Part shown: one piece after another, positions 9,142-18,564 of the stretch
Numbering within the stretch: the first letter of the stretch is position 1
Layout of the letters: every line of letters starts with the position of its first letter
From: Lachnoclostridium sp.
GTDB lineage: Bacteria > Bacillota > Clostridia > Lachnospirales > Lachnospiraceae
Assembly: GCA_021770065.1 (NCBI GenBank)
Contig: JAETRR010000006.1
Span: forward strand, 18,483 to 82,482
DNA: 64,000 nucleotides
Reading direction: 5' to 3'
The notes under the pieces: model-generated
Told to the model about the DNA's origin: nothing
Seen by the model: only the letters and a program-made list of their open reading frames with translations
Databases searched by the model: none
Program-made: the position numbers and the translations under genes

Positions 9142-10110
9142 ATGAGCAATTTTAAGGAACTTGTTGCCCTGTGTCAGGGGCATAAAATTTATATTCAGAC
9201 ACACAATTTTCCGGATCCGGATGCGATTGCCTCGGCTTTCGGCCTGCAGAAGCTGCTTGAACACTATGGCGTGTCATCAGAGTTATGTTATGACGGCAGG
9301 ATTGACAAGCTGAGCGCTTCCAAAATGCTGGGTGTTTTCCGGATTTCTATGCAGCCCTATGAGAAGCTTTGTTCCAAGCTGCAGGAGGAGGATTATATCG
9401 TATGTGTGGATTCTCAGAAGCACAGCGGAAACACAACGGATTTCATCGGGGATGAGGTGGCATGTGTGGATCATCATCCAACGTTTATACCCATAGAATA
9501 CCGGTATCAAGATATTCGCATTACTGGTTCTTGTTCCACGCTGATTGCAGAGTATTATAAAGAATCAGGATATGAACCAGATCGGGATACGGCGACAGCA
9601 TTGCTTTATGGATTGAAAATGGACACGCTGCAGTTTACCCGGGGTGTGACGGATCTGGATATTCAGATGTTCCGTTTCCTGTTTAACTACTGTGATGCGG
9701 AAAAACTCTCGGATCTTGAGAGGAACAATATGGAATTTAATGATCTGAAGGCATATGGTGCGGCTATCGAGGGGATTGAGCTTTATGATAAAGTGGGATT
9801 TTCTTATATTCCCTTTTCATGTCCCGACGCGTTGATTGCAATTATCTCGGATTTCATTTTGGCTTTGGTTGAAGTGGAGGTTGCGGTCGTATTTTCCAGC
9901 AGAGAAGACGGAATCAAATTTTCTGTCCGATCGGAAGATCCCAAGATTCATGCAGGAAATCTGATTCATGATGCTCTGGAAGGAATTGGAAACGGAGGCG
10001 GACATGCCGCTATGGCAGGAGGGCTGATACAAAAGGATCAGGAATCCCTGCTTGGACGCTATCCGAAAGATTTTATCAGGGAGCTGTTCTTAAAAAAACT
10101 GGAGAAGTAA
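9142..10110 (+). CDS. DHH-family phosphoesterase, NrnA-like (nanoRNase / pAp phosphatase)
   Basis: This 322-residue cytoplasmic protein carries the DHH-domain motifs in order: DPDAIAS near residue 25, VCVDSQKHSG, and VDHHPTF, which coordinate two metal ions. A DHHA1 domain with GNGGGHAAMAGG lies near the C-terminus. NrnA-type enzymes degrade short oligoribonucleotides and/or 3'-phosphoadenosine 5'-phosphate. Length and motif spacing are normal for this family. It is a monocistronic unit, with a promoter-like sequence upstream and a hairpin terminator immediately downstream. The exact substrate (nanoRNA, pAp or cyclic-dinucleotide product) cannot be settled from sequence. Confidence 0.85.
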   Translation: MSNFKELVALCQGHKIYIQTHNFPDPDAIASAFGLQKLLEHYGVSSELCYDGRIDKLSASKMLGVFRISMQPYEKLCSKLQEEDYIVCVDSQKHSGNTTDFIGDEVACVDHHPTFIPIEYRYQDIRITGSCSTLIAEYYKESGYEPDRDTATALLYGLKMDTLQFTRGVTDLDIQMFRFLFNYCDAEKLSDLERNNMEFNDLKAYGAAIEGIELYDKVGFSYIPFSCPDALIAIISDFILALVEVEVAVVFSSREDGIKFSVRSEDPKIHAGNLIHDALEGIGNGGGHAAMAGGLIQKDQESLLGRYPKDFIRELFLKKLEK

Positions 10111-10124
10111 GAAGCGTAAAACAC

Positions 10125-10176
10125 AAAACACCGGGAATTCTGGAACTGAAAAAATTCAGCATTCCCGATGTTTTTT
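10125..10176 (+). terminator. Rho-independent terminator after the DHH gene
   Basis: The arms AACACCGGGAATTCTG and CAGCATTCCCGATGTT pair with two mismatches, and six Ts follow. Confidence 0.75.
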
Positions 10177-10221
10177 ACATTGCCGAGAAGGACTGAACCT
10201 TAGGGCTGCACCTTATTTTTA

Positions 10222-10250
10222 TTGATCCGGTATTGATAATATGGTATATT
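10222..10250 (+). promoter_or_regulatory. Sigma-A promoter for the polytopic membrane protein
   Basis: TTGATC (10222-10227) and TATATT (10245-10250) are separated by 17 bases, 40 bases upstream of the start codon at 10291. Confidence 0.55.
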
Positions 10251-10290
10251 ACTTTAGAAAGTTGAAGAACAATGGCAAAGGATTTTGATA

Positions 10291-12360
10291 ATGAAAAAAT
10301 ATATTGCGGCTGTGAAAAAGGCAAATATATGGATTCTTCTGATCGCTGCATTTCTTCTGGCAGTGCTTCTGGAACTGTGCGTGTTCCAGTTTTCTTACTT
10401 TTCCCAAAATTTTGGCGCTTATACACGTACTGAGCTTGAACTGTCGGGGATGGAGGGCTATAACGGAGAAGCGCTTTCCCTTCTTCCGGAGAATCCCACC
10501 GTTTCTTTTGACGGCCTGTCCGAAAGGGTGCGCAGCGTCACGGTACACACCTCGGGACCGGTCCGGGTCCTGTCCGGAAATATCGGTATCTGTGATGAGG
10601 CCAATGCCTATCGGACGATGGGGGCCGGAAGCTTTCAGGTGAATCCCGGCGGGCAGGAGTCCTCGTTCACGGTTCGCCTCAACAGCCGCGGAGATCTGAC
10701 CCGGCTCCGCATCAATTTTACCGATCCCCTGGATGAGCCGGTATTTCTCCTCTCCGTAGTGCTAAATGAACGGATTCCTCTCCGGATTCACGGCCTGCGC
10801 CTGCTTCTGATGGCGGGCCTGCTTTTCGCAGTATTTTCCGTACTGCGTTTCCGGCTTTATGAGGCGGAATACTGTCCGGAGAAAAAGAGCCACGCTGTGC
10901 TGAATCTTGCGGTTCTGGTTTTCTGTGTTCTGGTTTCCGGCTGGATCCTGTATGGCGGCTCCGCGTCCCACGAGTATCTGCGTCCTTATCCTTCGCTGGA
11001 AGAAGTCCGCTCTCCCAAGATGGTGGTGGATGCCTATATGCAGCAGCTTGATGCTTTTGAAAAGGGGCAGACAGCGCTTGACCTGGATGTGAATCCGGCG
11101 TTAGAGGAGCTTGACAACCCTTACGACAAGGGGGAGAGAGACAAAAAGGAGGTTGCCTATCACTGGGATCGGGCCTATTATAACGGACAGTACTATTCTT
11201 ATTTCGGCCCGGCGCCCTTATTTATGGTGTATTATCCGGTGTACTGGCTGACAGGGAAGCTTCCCACGGAACTTCTTGCGGGCACATTACTGACCGTCTT
11301 TTCTATCGCGGCAGTTTTTGGAGCCGTTCACGGACTGTATCGGATTTTCCGTCCGAGGGCAAATCTGGTTTTGTTCTTATTGGGGGAGGCTGCCGTGGTA
11401 TTTGGAAGCTTTCTGTATCTGATGCAGGCGTCCGTAAGCTTTTATTACCTTCCGCTGATCAGCGGAACGGGCTGGCTGGCTGCCTTTACCGCCTTTTCCT
11501 GCTCTGCCTGTCTGAGTGAAAAGAAGGGCAGGCGGATGCTGCTCTTTGCCCTGGCAGGTATTTCCGTGGTGATGCTGGTGCTTTCCAGGCCGGGTATGGT
11601 GCTTTTGGCTGCAGCCTTTGCGGCGCCGCTGTTCCTGCGTATCCTTTTTGACCGGACAACGACGCCGACGGAAAAGCTTGGGTGCGCCCTGCCTTTTCTG
11701 GTTCCCGTCTTGCTGGGGGGGATTGGCGTGATGTACTATAACCAGATTCGCTTTGATTCGGTATTTGAGTTTGGAACTGCCTTTCAGCTTACGGAGAGCG
11801 ACATCCGGTACAATGAGATAACCTTAAGCCTGCACCATTTTCTGTCTATGGTATACCACTATTTTGTGGAATCCTTTGTCTATACAGAGTTTTTTCCTTT
11901 TCTTCGGTTTACTGCAGAAAAGTGTGTTGATTTTGGCAACTATCTTTATCAGGAGTATAGCGCCGGGCTTTTTCAGATGCCGCTGAACCTGGGGCTTTTT
12001 CTGGCAGGGCTGACTCTTGGCAGGAAGGAAAAGAAGGATTCCGTGAAGCGATGGATCTGCGGGCTTCTTCTTGCGGCAATTCTGGGGCTTGGATACCTTG
12101 ATTTCCTTATGGGAGGGATCCATATCCGCTATGTCTGCGATTTGAGCCTGGCGGTAAGTCTGCTTGCGTTCTTCTTGATTCTGGGGCATATTCATTTTGA
12201 AGGGACACGCTCCTCCCGTATTCTGTACGTGATTACCCTGGGGTTTTTGCTGATCACTGTCGGCAGAGGGTGGCTGACTATCTTTTCCAACGAGACCAAC
12301 GCTGTCCGGCTGGCCAATCCTGATTTTTACCTGAGTGCGGCCCGGATGTTTCGGTTATAA
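10291..12360 (+). CDS. Polytopic membrane protein, GT-C glycosyltransferase-like
   Basis: The ATG at 10291 is preferred over an upstream TTG; the product has 689 residues. There is a TM helix at about 13-33, an extracytoplasmic beta-rich domain of about 120 residues (ELSGMEGYNG to RIPLRIHG), two TM helices, a second exposed loop, then roughly eight more TM helices. The exposed loop contains WDRAYYNGQYYSYFGPAPLF, a conserved-looking signature placed directly before a TM helix. This layout resembles the GT-C membrane glycosyltransferases that decorate cell-surface polymers with lipid-linked sugars, but I see no diagnostic acidic DxD-type motif, so the function is not assigned. It is a single-gene unit. 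Confidence 0.6.
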   Translation: MKKYIAAVKKANIWILLIAAFLLAVLLELCVFQFSYFSQNFGAYTRTELELSGMEGYNGEALSLLPENPTVSFDGLSERVRSVTVHTSGPVRVLSGNIGICDEANAYRTMGAGSFQVNPGGQESSFTVRLNSRGDLTRLRINFTDPLDEPVFLLSVVLNERIPLRIHGLRLLLMAGLLFAVFSVLRFRLYEAEYCPEKKSHAVLNLAVLVFCVLVSGWILYGGSASHEYLRPYPSLEEVRSPKMVVDAYMQQLDAFEKGQTALDLDVNPALEELDNPYDKGERDKKEVAYHWDRAYYNGQYYSYFGPAPLFMVYYPVYWLTGKLPTELLAGTLLTVFSIAAVFGAVHGLYRIFRPRANLVLFLLGEAAVVFGSFLYLMQASVSFYYLPLISGTGWLAAFTAFSCSACLSEKKGRRMLLFALAGISVVMLVLSRPGMVLLAAAFAAPLFLRILFDRTTTPTEKLGCALPFLVPVLLGGIGVMYYNQIRFDSVFEFGTAFQLTESDIRYNEITLSLHHFLSMVYHYFVESFVYTEFFPFLRFTAEKCVDFGNYLYQEYSAGLFQMPLNLGLFLAGLTLGRKEKKDSVKRWICGLLLAAILGLGYLDFLMGGIHIRYVCDLSLAVSLLAFFLILGHIHFEGTRSSRILYVITLGFLLITVGRGWLTIFSNETNAVRLANPDFYLSAARMFRL

Positions 12361-12365
12361 AAAGC

Positions 12366-12394
12366 TTTACACCCTGCACAAGGGTTGTTATAAT
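12366..12394 (+). promoter_or_regulatory. Sigma-A promoter for the cytidylate-kinase-like gene
   Basis: TTTACA (12366-12371), a 17-base spacer, then a consensus TATAAT (12389-12394). This predicts a 5' leader of about 55 bases. Confidence 0.7.
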
Positions 12395-12456
12395 AAAAAT
12401 ACTTGACAAGGTTAAAGCATAACAGATTTAAGAATTATAATTAAGGGGCGTGGAAT

Positions 12457-13095
12457 ATGGATAATTTTGTAATTTCTATCACAAGAACCTGTGGAAGCGG
12501 TGCAACATCCATCGGAAGAATTCTGGCCAGGGATCTGGGTGTGGAGCTGTATGACCGGAATCTTCTGCGGCTGGCCTCCGATGAGAGCGGAATCAGCCAG
12601 GAATTATTTGCCAGGGCTGACGAGGATCAGAAGAAGAGCCTTTTATTCCGGGCATCCCAGAAGGTGTACAACGGAGGACTTATCCCACCGGAGAAGGAGG
12701 ATTTTACCTCCAACAACAATCTCTTTAACTATCAGGCCAAGGTGCTCCGGGAGCTGGCAGATATGTCCTCTTATGTGGTAATCGGAAGGGCTGCGGATTA
12801 TGTGCTGAATGACAAGCCGAATCTGGTGCGCGTATTCATCTACGCTTCCAGAGAGAAGTGCATCCAGAAGGAGATGAACCGCCAGAAGATCGACTGGAAG
12901 AAGGCGGACAAATTCATCACCAAGACCGACCGCTACCGCCGGGATTATTACCGCTACTTTACCGGTCAGGAGTGGGAGAGCATGCGCAACTATGATTTGT
13001 GCATCAATACTACAGATATGACCTATGAAGAGGCGGCAAAGGCCATCAAGGATTTTGCCTTTACGCTGCTGGAGAGCAAGAAAAAGCAAAAATAA
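12457..13095 (+). CDS. Cytidylate kinase-like family protein
   Basis: This 212-residue protein has an N-terminal P-loop variant (TRTCGSGATSIGRILARDLG) followed by YDRNLLRLASDESG. That is the signature of the cytidylate-kinase-like family common in Clostridia and Bacteroides and distinct from classical Cmk. A later segment, VFIYASREKCIQKEMNRQ, resembles the lid and NMP-binding part, and DRYRRDYYRYFTG is a basic-aromatic conserved patch. The physiological substrate of this family is not established. The gene is monocistronic, with a consensus promoter upstream and a perfect terminator downstream. Confidence 0.8.
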   Translation: MDNFVISITRTCGSGATSIGRILARDLGVELYDRNLLRLASDESGISQELFARADEDQKKSLLFRASQKVYNGGLIPPEKEDFTSNNNLFNYQAKVLRELADMSSYVVIGRAADYVLNDKPNLVRVFIYASREKCIQKEMNRQKIDWKKADKFITKTDRYRRDYYRYFTGQEWESMRNYDLCINTTDMTYEEAAKAIKDFAFTLLESKKKQK

Positions 13096-13103
13096 GAAAG
13101 GAT

Positions 13104-13146
13104 CGGCAGGATTTTCCGGGATCGGCGGAAAATCCTGCCGTTTTTT
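13104..13146 (+). terminator. Rho-independent terminator
   Basis: A perfect 14-bp stem (CGGCAGGATTTTCC at 13104-13117 with GGAAAATCCTGCCG at 13127-13140) is followed by six Ts. Confidence 0.92.
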
Positions 13147-13227
13147 CGGGCTGTGAAATTTTTATAAAAACTTCATACATTCTCAGGGTTTCATGTTATA
13201 CTATATGTTATTATTGAGTAAGAAAGG

Positions 13228-14190
13228 ATGACAGCCATGGCAGAAAAACGGGAGTTTACCTACCTGTCCGCCGACGGAAAAACAAATATCCATGCAGTGG
13301 AATGGAAACCGGAGCAGGGAGAAGTAAAGGCGGTTCTTCAGATTATCCACGGAATGGTGGAGTTTATTGACCGCTATGAAGAATTTGCGGAATACCTGAC
13401 GCAGCGGGGGATTGCAGTAGTCGGAAATGATCACCTCGGGCATGGTATGTCCGTCATATCCAGGGATGAATACGGCTTTTTCTGCGAAAAGAACGGAAAT
13501 GCCGCAGTGCTCAAAGACATTCACCATCTGAAAAAGCTGACGGAAAAATCTTTCGGGAATATACCCTATTATATGCTGGGCCACAGCATGGGCTCCTTTC
13601 TTCTGAGACAATATCTCTGTCTGCGCGGTGAGGAGCTTGACGGCGCAGTTATCATGGGAACCGGAACAAAGCCGGTGCCGCTGCTGAAGACCGGAAGAGG
13701 GCTGTGCAGGGCAATGGCGGCAATATTTGGATGGCATCACAGGAGTATCCTCATTGACAGAATGGCCTTCGGAGGATATAATAAACATTTCAAACCGGCA
13801 AGGACGGCTGGGGACTGGCTTACCAAGGATGAGACAATTGTGGACCGCTATCTGGCGGATGAGCGCTGTACCTTCCGGTTTACCCTGAACGGATATTACA
13901 ATCTGTTTTACAGTATGGAGACGGCATCTAAGAAGAGCAGCCTTCGGAGAATGCCAAAAGATCTGCCCGTACTGTTTGTGTCGGGCAGAGAAGATCCGGT
14001 AGGAGACTTTGGAGCCGGAGTGGAGCAGGTTGAAAAGAAATTCAGGGAAGCGGGGATGGAGAACATAACGCAGAAGCTGTATGAGACAGACCGGCATGAG
14101 ATTCTGAATGAGACGGATCGCAGTGCCGTATATGAAGATCTGTATCATTGGCTGAGCCGGAACCTGAGCCGTCCGCGCAGGAAACCGTAA
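13228..14190 (+). CDS. Alpha/beta hydrolase, lysophospholipase / monoacylglycerol lipase-like
   Basis: A 320-residue serine hydrolase. The oxyanion region IIHGMVEF, the NDHLGHG segment and the nucleophile elbow GHSMG (Ser120 from the first Met) are typical of the Hydrolase_4 (monoacylglycerol lipase / PldB-like) family. The acid is probably the Asp in SGREDPVG and the base the His in DRHEIL near the C-terminus. No signal peptide is seen, so it is cytoplasmic. A second Met three codons downstream (13237) is an alternative start. The likely substrates are lysolipids or monoacylglycerols, by family only. The DUF1002 gene follows after 41 bases. Confidence 0.85.
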   Translation: MTAMAEKREFTYLSADGKTNIHAVEWKPEQGEVKAVLQIIHGMVEFIDRYEEFAEYLTQRGIAVVGNDHLGHGMSVISRDEYGFFCEKNGNAAVLKDIHHLKKLTEKSFGNIPYYMLGHSMGSFLLRQYLCLRGEELDGAVIMGTGTKPVPLLKTGRGLCRAMAAIFGWHHRSILIDRMAFGGYNKHFKPARTAGDWLTKDETIVDRYLADERCTFRFTLNGYYNLFYSMETASKKSSLRRMPKDLPVLFVSGREDPVGDFGAGVEQVEKKFREAGMENITQKLYETDRHEILNETDRSAVYEDLYHWLSRNLSRPRRKP

Positions 14191-14231
14191 CAGAAAAAAA
14201 TGCGGAACTGGAATAGGAGATCAAAAAAATT

Positions 14232-15122
14232 ATGAAAAAGCGGATTTTATCACTGATACTGGCAATGACAATGCTGTTTGCTTCCGGAATTACGGCATCA
14301 GCAGCAGAGGATGACACGCCGATTCTGGCTCTGGGAGCCAACTTGAGTGAGGAACAGAAAGCAACGGTGCTGAATCTTCTGGGCGTGAATCCCGCAGAGC
14401 TGGACAGCTATAAGGTAATTTATGTAACCAACGAGCAGGAGCACCAGTACCTGGATCAATATCTGGGCGCCGGCGTCATAGGAACAAAGGCACTGTCCTC
14501 CGTACTGATACGTCCGGCAGCGGAGGGTGCCGGCCTTAACGTGACCACCTATAACATCAGCTACTGTACCATCGATATGTACCGGAACGCCCTCATAACA
14601 GCCGGGCTTAAAGACGCGGACGTATATGTGGCGGGCCCGACCAATCTGTCGGGAACGGCGGCTCTCATCGGAGCGGTTAAGGGCTACGAGGAGATGACCG
14701 GTGAAAACGTAGGCGAGGAAGCGCTGGAGGCGGCGGTAAACGAGATTGTAGTAACGGGAGATCTGGGAGATATCCTGGGCGATTCCGAGGCGGCTTCCGA
14801 TATAATTGCTTACATCAAGCAGCAGATAGCAGAAGAGCATGTGGAGTCCGATGAAGATATTGAGCGGATTATCCGCAACGCCATGAAAGAATTCAATATC
14901 GATCTCTCCGACGAGCAGGTGCAGGAACTGATTAAGCTGATGAACAAGATCAGCAAGCTGGATCTGGATGTGGATGCCCTGGCAAAACAGGCTGGAGAGC
15001 TGTATGAGAAGCTCAAAGGCATGGGCCTTGATCTGGACAGCGTTAGCACGGAGCAGGTAGGGAACTTTATTACCCGGTTTTTTGACGCGATTGTAAGCTT
15101 TATAAGCAATCTTTTCGGATAG
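14232..15122 (+). CDS. DUF1002 secreted protein (YpuA-like)
   Basis: A 296-residue exported protein. The first 26 residues form a classical signal peptide with an Ala-x-Ala cleavage region (ITASAA). The DUF1002 hallmarks follow: LGANLSEEQKATVLNLLG, VIYVTNEQEHQYL, and TYNISYCTIDMYRNALITAG ahead of VYVAGPTNLSGTAALIGAVK. The C-terminal third is helical and acidic, with heptad-like spacing. The function of DUF1002 is unknown; it is widespread in Firmicutes. It lies directly upstream of the two-component genes but without obvious coupling. Confidence 0.85.
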   Translation: MKKRILSLILAMTMLFASGITASAAEDDTPILALGANLSEEQKATVLNLLGVNPAELDSYKVIYVTNEQEHQYLDQYLGAGVIGTKALSSVLIRPAAEGAGLNVTTYNISYCTIDMYRNALITAGLKDADVYVAGPTNLSGTAALIGAVKGYEEMTGENVGEEALEAAVNEIVVTGDLGDILGDSEAASDIIAYIKQQIAEEHVESDEDIERIIRNAMKEFNIDLSDEQVQELIKLMNKISKLDLDVDALAKQAGELYEKLKGMGLDLDSVSTEQVGNFITRFFDAIVSFISNLFG

Positions 15123-15166
15123 GGATTTTCAAAGTAAAAAACCGGAATCTCGGGGAGAAGAGAGTT

Positions 15167-16783
15167 ATGTATAAAGTATTGCTGGTAGACGATGAGGCAT
15201 TGATCCGCGAGGCAATCAGTGAAAACATTCCTTGGGAGGAGATGGGATTTGAGCTGATTGCAAGCTGCGAAAACGGGCAGGAGGCTATGGAGCAGATGAA
15301 GCAGGTCACACCGGATCTGCTTCTGACGGACATTTATATGCCTTATGTGGACGGGATTGAACTGGCGCGCTATGTCCACGAAAATCATCCGGACACAAAA
15401 ACCGTGATCATCAGCGGCTATGATGAGTTTGAATATGCAAAACAGGCAGTGCGTTACCAGGTGATGGAGTATATTCTGAAGCCGGTGACGCCGTCAGAGC
15501 TTATGGAAGTCCTTCTTCGAGCCAAAGAAAGCCTGGATGAGAGATGCGCGAAAACAAAAACTCTGAAAAAACTGCAGGCGGCCTATATCAGTAATAGGCC
15601 TTTTCTGCGCGGACGTTTTTTAAACAGCCTTTTAAGGGGAAATGAACAGCCGGAAGGCTTGAGAGATAAAATGGCAGAGCTGGACATTTCCCTGACAGGG
15701 GCTTTTTTTAATACGGCAATTGTGGAGGGTGATGATTTGTCGCCGTTTTTAAATCAGTATGCCGATGTCCGCGATGAATTGGCGTTGTTTGCCATCTGCA
15801 ATATTACCCAGGAATTAATAGACAGGAAAAAACTGGGGACGGCTTTTCAGAACATGGAGGAAAAAACGATTGTTATCTTTTGCGGCGATTCAGAGGAAGA
15901 ACTGGGAAGACAGATGGAAGAGACTCTGCAGGAGATTCAAGAGACTATCCGCCGTCTCCTTCTGATCGAGACGACAATCGGCGTGGGACAGACGGTGCCG
16001 GATATCTGCCGCCTGTATCAGTCCTATGAGAGAGCCTGGGAGGTGATGGAGCAGAAGTTTCTTATGGGAGGCGGAAGGATTCTTAAGCCGGAGCTTCTGG
16101 AAGAACCGGACAACGGCAGATCCATTGATGTGCCCAGATGGGCAGGACGGGTGCTCCAGGAGATTAAAAGCGGAAGCACGGAATCCATCGGGGAAAGCAT
16201 TAGGGAATTTGCCCAGGAGATCCGGGATTCCTATGCCAACCGCAACCGCTCCATCATCTATATGCAGAATCTGCTTCTGACCGTGATCGGGACGGCGAAT
16301 CTCATAAAAGAAAAGGAAAATCTCATTGTAGAAGAGGAAAAAGAGTTTCTGAACCGGATTTACGCCTATGAGCACTTGACGGATATGGCGGCGGATGTGA
16401 CGGCTATCTGTGTTCACATTTCGGAGCTTCTGGGAGAACAGAGGGACAGCTACGGAAAGAAGCAGGCTATGATGGCCTTAGACTACATCCGGGAGAATTA
16501 TATGAATTCGGAGGTAAACCTCAATTCTGTGTGCAGCCATCTTGCCATCAGCACCAGCTATTTCAGTACGCTGTTTAAGAGCTGTACGGGAGAAACCTTT
16601 ATCGAGGCGCTGACAAAAAAGCGGATGGAGGAGGCGAAGAAGCTTCTGGAAAATACCGCCATGAAAACCTACGAGGTTGCGAGAGAGGTGGGCTTTTCCG
16701 ATCCCCACTATTTCAGCATAGCTTTTAAGAAGTCAACAGGCAGAACGCCAACGGAGTATGCAAAGGAGAACAGGACCGAATGA
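15167..16783 (+). CDS. YesN-type response regulator with AraC DNA-binding domain
   Basis: The 538-residue protein has an N-terminal receiver domain (LLVDDEALIREAI; phospho-acceptor Asp55 in LLTDIYMP; switch SGYDEF; KP at the end), a long central helical linker, and a C-terminal AraC pair of helix-turn-helix motifs (SEVNLNSVCSHLAISTSYFS and TYEVAREVGFSDPHYFSIAF). Such regulators normally activate carbohydrate ABC transporter operons when phosphorylated by a YesM kinase. The kinase gene overlaps its stop (ATGA at 16780), confirming the pair. The probable target is the sugar uptake system starting at 21048. Confidence 0.92.
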   Translation: MYKVLLVDDEALIREAISENIPWEEMGFELIASCENGQEAMEQMKQVTPDLLLTDIYMPYVDGIELARYVHENHPDTKTVIISGYDEFEYAKQAVRYQVMEYILKPVTPSELMEVLLRAKESLDERCAKTKTLKKLQAAYISNRPFLRGRFLNSLLRGNEQPEGLRDKMAELDISLTGAFFNTAIVEGDDLSPFLNQYADVRDELALFAICNITQELIDRKKLGTAFQNMEEKTIVIFCGDSEEELGRQMEETLQEIQETIRRLLLIETTIGVGQTVPDICRLYQSYERAWEVMEQKFLMGGGRILKPELLEEPDNGRSIDVPRWAGRVLQEIKSGSTESIGESIREFAQEIRDSYANRNRSIIYMQNLLLTVIGTANLIKEKENLIVEEEKEFLNRIYAYEHLTDMAADVTAICVHISELLGEQRDSYGKKQAMMALDYIRENYMNSEVNLNSVCSHLAISTSYFSTLFKSCTGETFIEALTKKRMEEAKKLLENTAMKTYEVAREVGFSDPHYFSIAFKKSTGRTPTEYAKENRTE

Positions 16784-18564
16784 AAAAGAACTTTCTCATG
16801 CGTTTCCGCAGTATCCGGACATCGATTATATTTTCCTTTGCGGTACTTATTGTGTTTGCCCTTATGATTTTCCTGGTACTGTCCCTGCGGTTTACCAGAG
16901 AGACGGTACTGGAGAATTCTACGGAATACACTTCTCAGCTGATCGGGCAGGTAAACAATGATATTGACTCTTATATCGGCTATCTGGAGAATATATCCCT
17001 GATTGTGGCGGGCAATTCCGATGTGCGCGATTATCTGTCGGGACAGACATTTCCGGAAGAGCGGCAGCAGGAGCTGAGGGAACGGATTGCGGGAGTGTTT
17101 AAGACCATTACAGATATCCGGAACGATATTGTCAATATCGCGCTTCTGCCCAGGAAGGGCGAGCCTCTTATCAACAGGGGGAGCGCCAGGCTGAATCCTT
17201 ATATCCGCATTTCAGAGCTGCCCTGGTACCAGGAAGCGGAAGCGGCGGGAGGAAATACGGTAGTTTCTTCTTCCCATGTGCAGAATGCCATACACGGAAG
17301 CTATGACTGGGTTGTAACTTTAAGCCGCAATATATCCAAGCCGGAGGAGCCGGAAGGAGGCGGCGTGTTTTTCGTAGATCTGAATTACAGTTCCATCAGT
17401 GATCTGTGTGAGCGGCTCAGCCTTGGCAATAAAGGCTACATTTATATACTGGATCGGAACGGAGGGATCATATATCATCCCCAGCAGCAGCTTATCTACA
17501 GCGGCATGAAGCAGGAGATGATTTCCCAGGTAATGGAAGCCGGGGAGCCTTCCTTTGTAACGGATGACGGCCGGCTCTACACCATTTCCAGATCTGAACG
17601 GACGGGGTGGATTGTTGTGGGCGTGTCCATGGTATCGGAGCTGATGCACAGGGCAGATGCCGCCAGGAAAATTTATCTCGTTATTGCCCTGGTTCTTTTT
17701 ATGGCTGCCCTGGCTCTTGCCTATCTGCTGTCCGATGAGATTACAAAGCCGATCAAAGCCCTGGAAAAGTCCATGAAAGAGGTGGAACGGGGAAACTTTG
17801 ACCATGCGGCGCTGGCAGTCCGTGAAGAGAATGAGATCGGGCACTTAAGCCGGAATTTCAATATGATGACAGACAAAATACAGAACCTTATAGAACAGAG
17901 AGACCGGGAGCAGCAGATAAAGCGGAAGTCGGAACTTAAAGCCCTCCAGTCCCAGATTAACCCTCATTTTCTTTACAACACGCTGGACTCCATTATCTGG
18001 ATGGCGGAATGGGGGAAAAACCAGGAGGTAGTGCGTATGACGTCTTCCCTGGCAAAGCTTCTGCGCCGCAGTATCAGCAACGAACAGGAGGCGGTAACCG
18101 TTGCGGAGGAGACAGAATATACAAAGACTTACCTGACTATTCAGAAAATGCGCTATAAGGACAAACTGGAGTATGAGATCCTGGTGGATCCGGAGGTAAT
18201 GCAGGAGAAAGTTATTAAACTGATTTTACAGCCTCTGGTGGAAAATGCTATTTACCATGGAATCAAGTATAAAGAAGGGAAGGGAATGATCCGCATCCGG
18301 GGCTTCCGGCAGGGGGAATGCCTGATTCTTATAGTTCAAGACGACGGAAAGGGAATGGAAGCGGATATCCTGGCCCATATTTTTGAAAAACATACCAGGG
18401 ATACACGTTCGAACGGAGTAGGGCTTAACAATGTGAATGAGAGGATTCAGCTTTACTATGGGGAGGATTACGGCATCAGCTTTAAAAGCAGTCCGGGAAA
18501 AGGGACGGAAGCAATTATAACGCTTCCCTTTGGAAGGAAGGAGGGAAGTGATGGGGAGTTATAA
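16780..18564 (+). CDS. YesM-type sensor histidine kinase
   Basis: A 594-residue membrane kinase: TM at about 11-33, an extracytoplasmic double-Cache-like sensor (about 35-290), a second TM (IYLVIALVLFMAALALAYLL), a HAMP (ITKPIKALEKSMKEVERG), a coiled-coil, the His_kinase domain with SQINPHFLYNTLDS (the His in NPHF is the phosphorylation site), and a HATPase with the N box LVENAIYHG and G box DDGKGM. It is translationally coupled to the YesN gene upstream and overlaps the anchored sugar-binding protein gene downstream by 14 bases. This suggests a three-component sugar-sensing module. Confidence 0.92.
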   Translation: MKKNFLMRFRSIRTSIIFSFAVLIVFALMIFLVLSLRFTRETVLENSTEYTSQLIGQVNNDIDSYIGYLENISLIVAGNSDVRDYLSGQTFPEERQQELRERIAGVFKTITDIRNDIVNIALLPRKGEPLINRGSARLNPYIRISELPWYQEAEAAGGNTVVSSSHVQNAIHGSYDWVVTLSRNISKPEEPEGGGVFFVDLNYSSISDLCERLSLGNKGYIYILDRNGGIIYHPQQQLIYSGMKQEMISQVMEAGEPSFVTDDGRLYTISRSERTGWIVVGVSMVSELMHRADAARKIYLVIALVLFMAALALAYLLSDEITKPIKALEKSMKEVERGNFDHAALAVREENEIGHLSRNFNMMTDKIQNLIEQRDREQQIKRKSELKALQSQINPHFLYNTLDSIIWMAEWGKNQEVVRMTSSLAKLLRRSISNEQEAVTVAEETEYTKTYLTIQKMRYKDKLEYEILVDPEVMQEKVIKLILQPLVENAIYHGIKYKEGKGMIRIRGFRQGECLILIVQDDGKGMEADILAHIFEKHTRDTRSNGVGLNNVNERIQLYYGEDYGISFKSSPGKGTEAIITLPFGRKEGSDGEL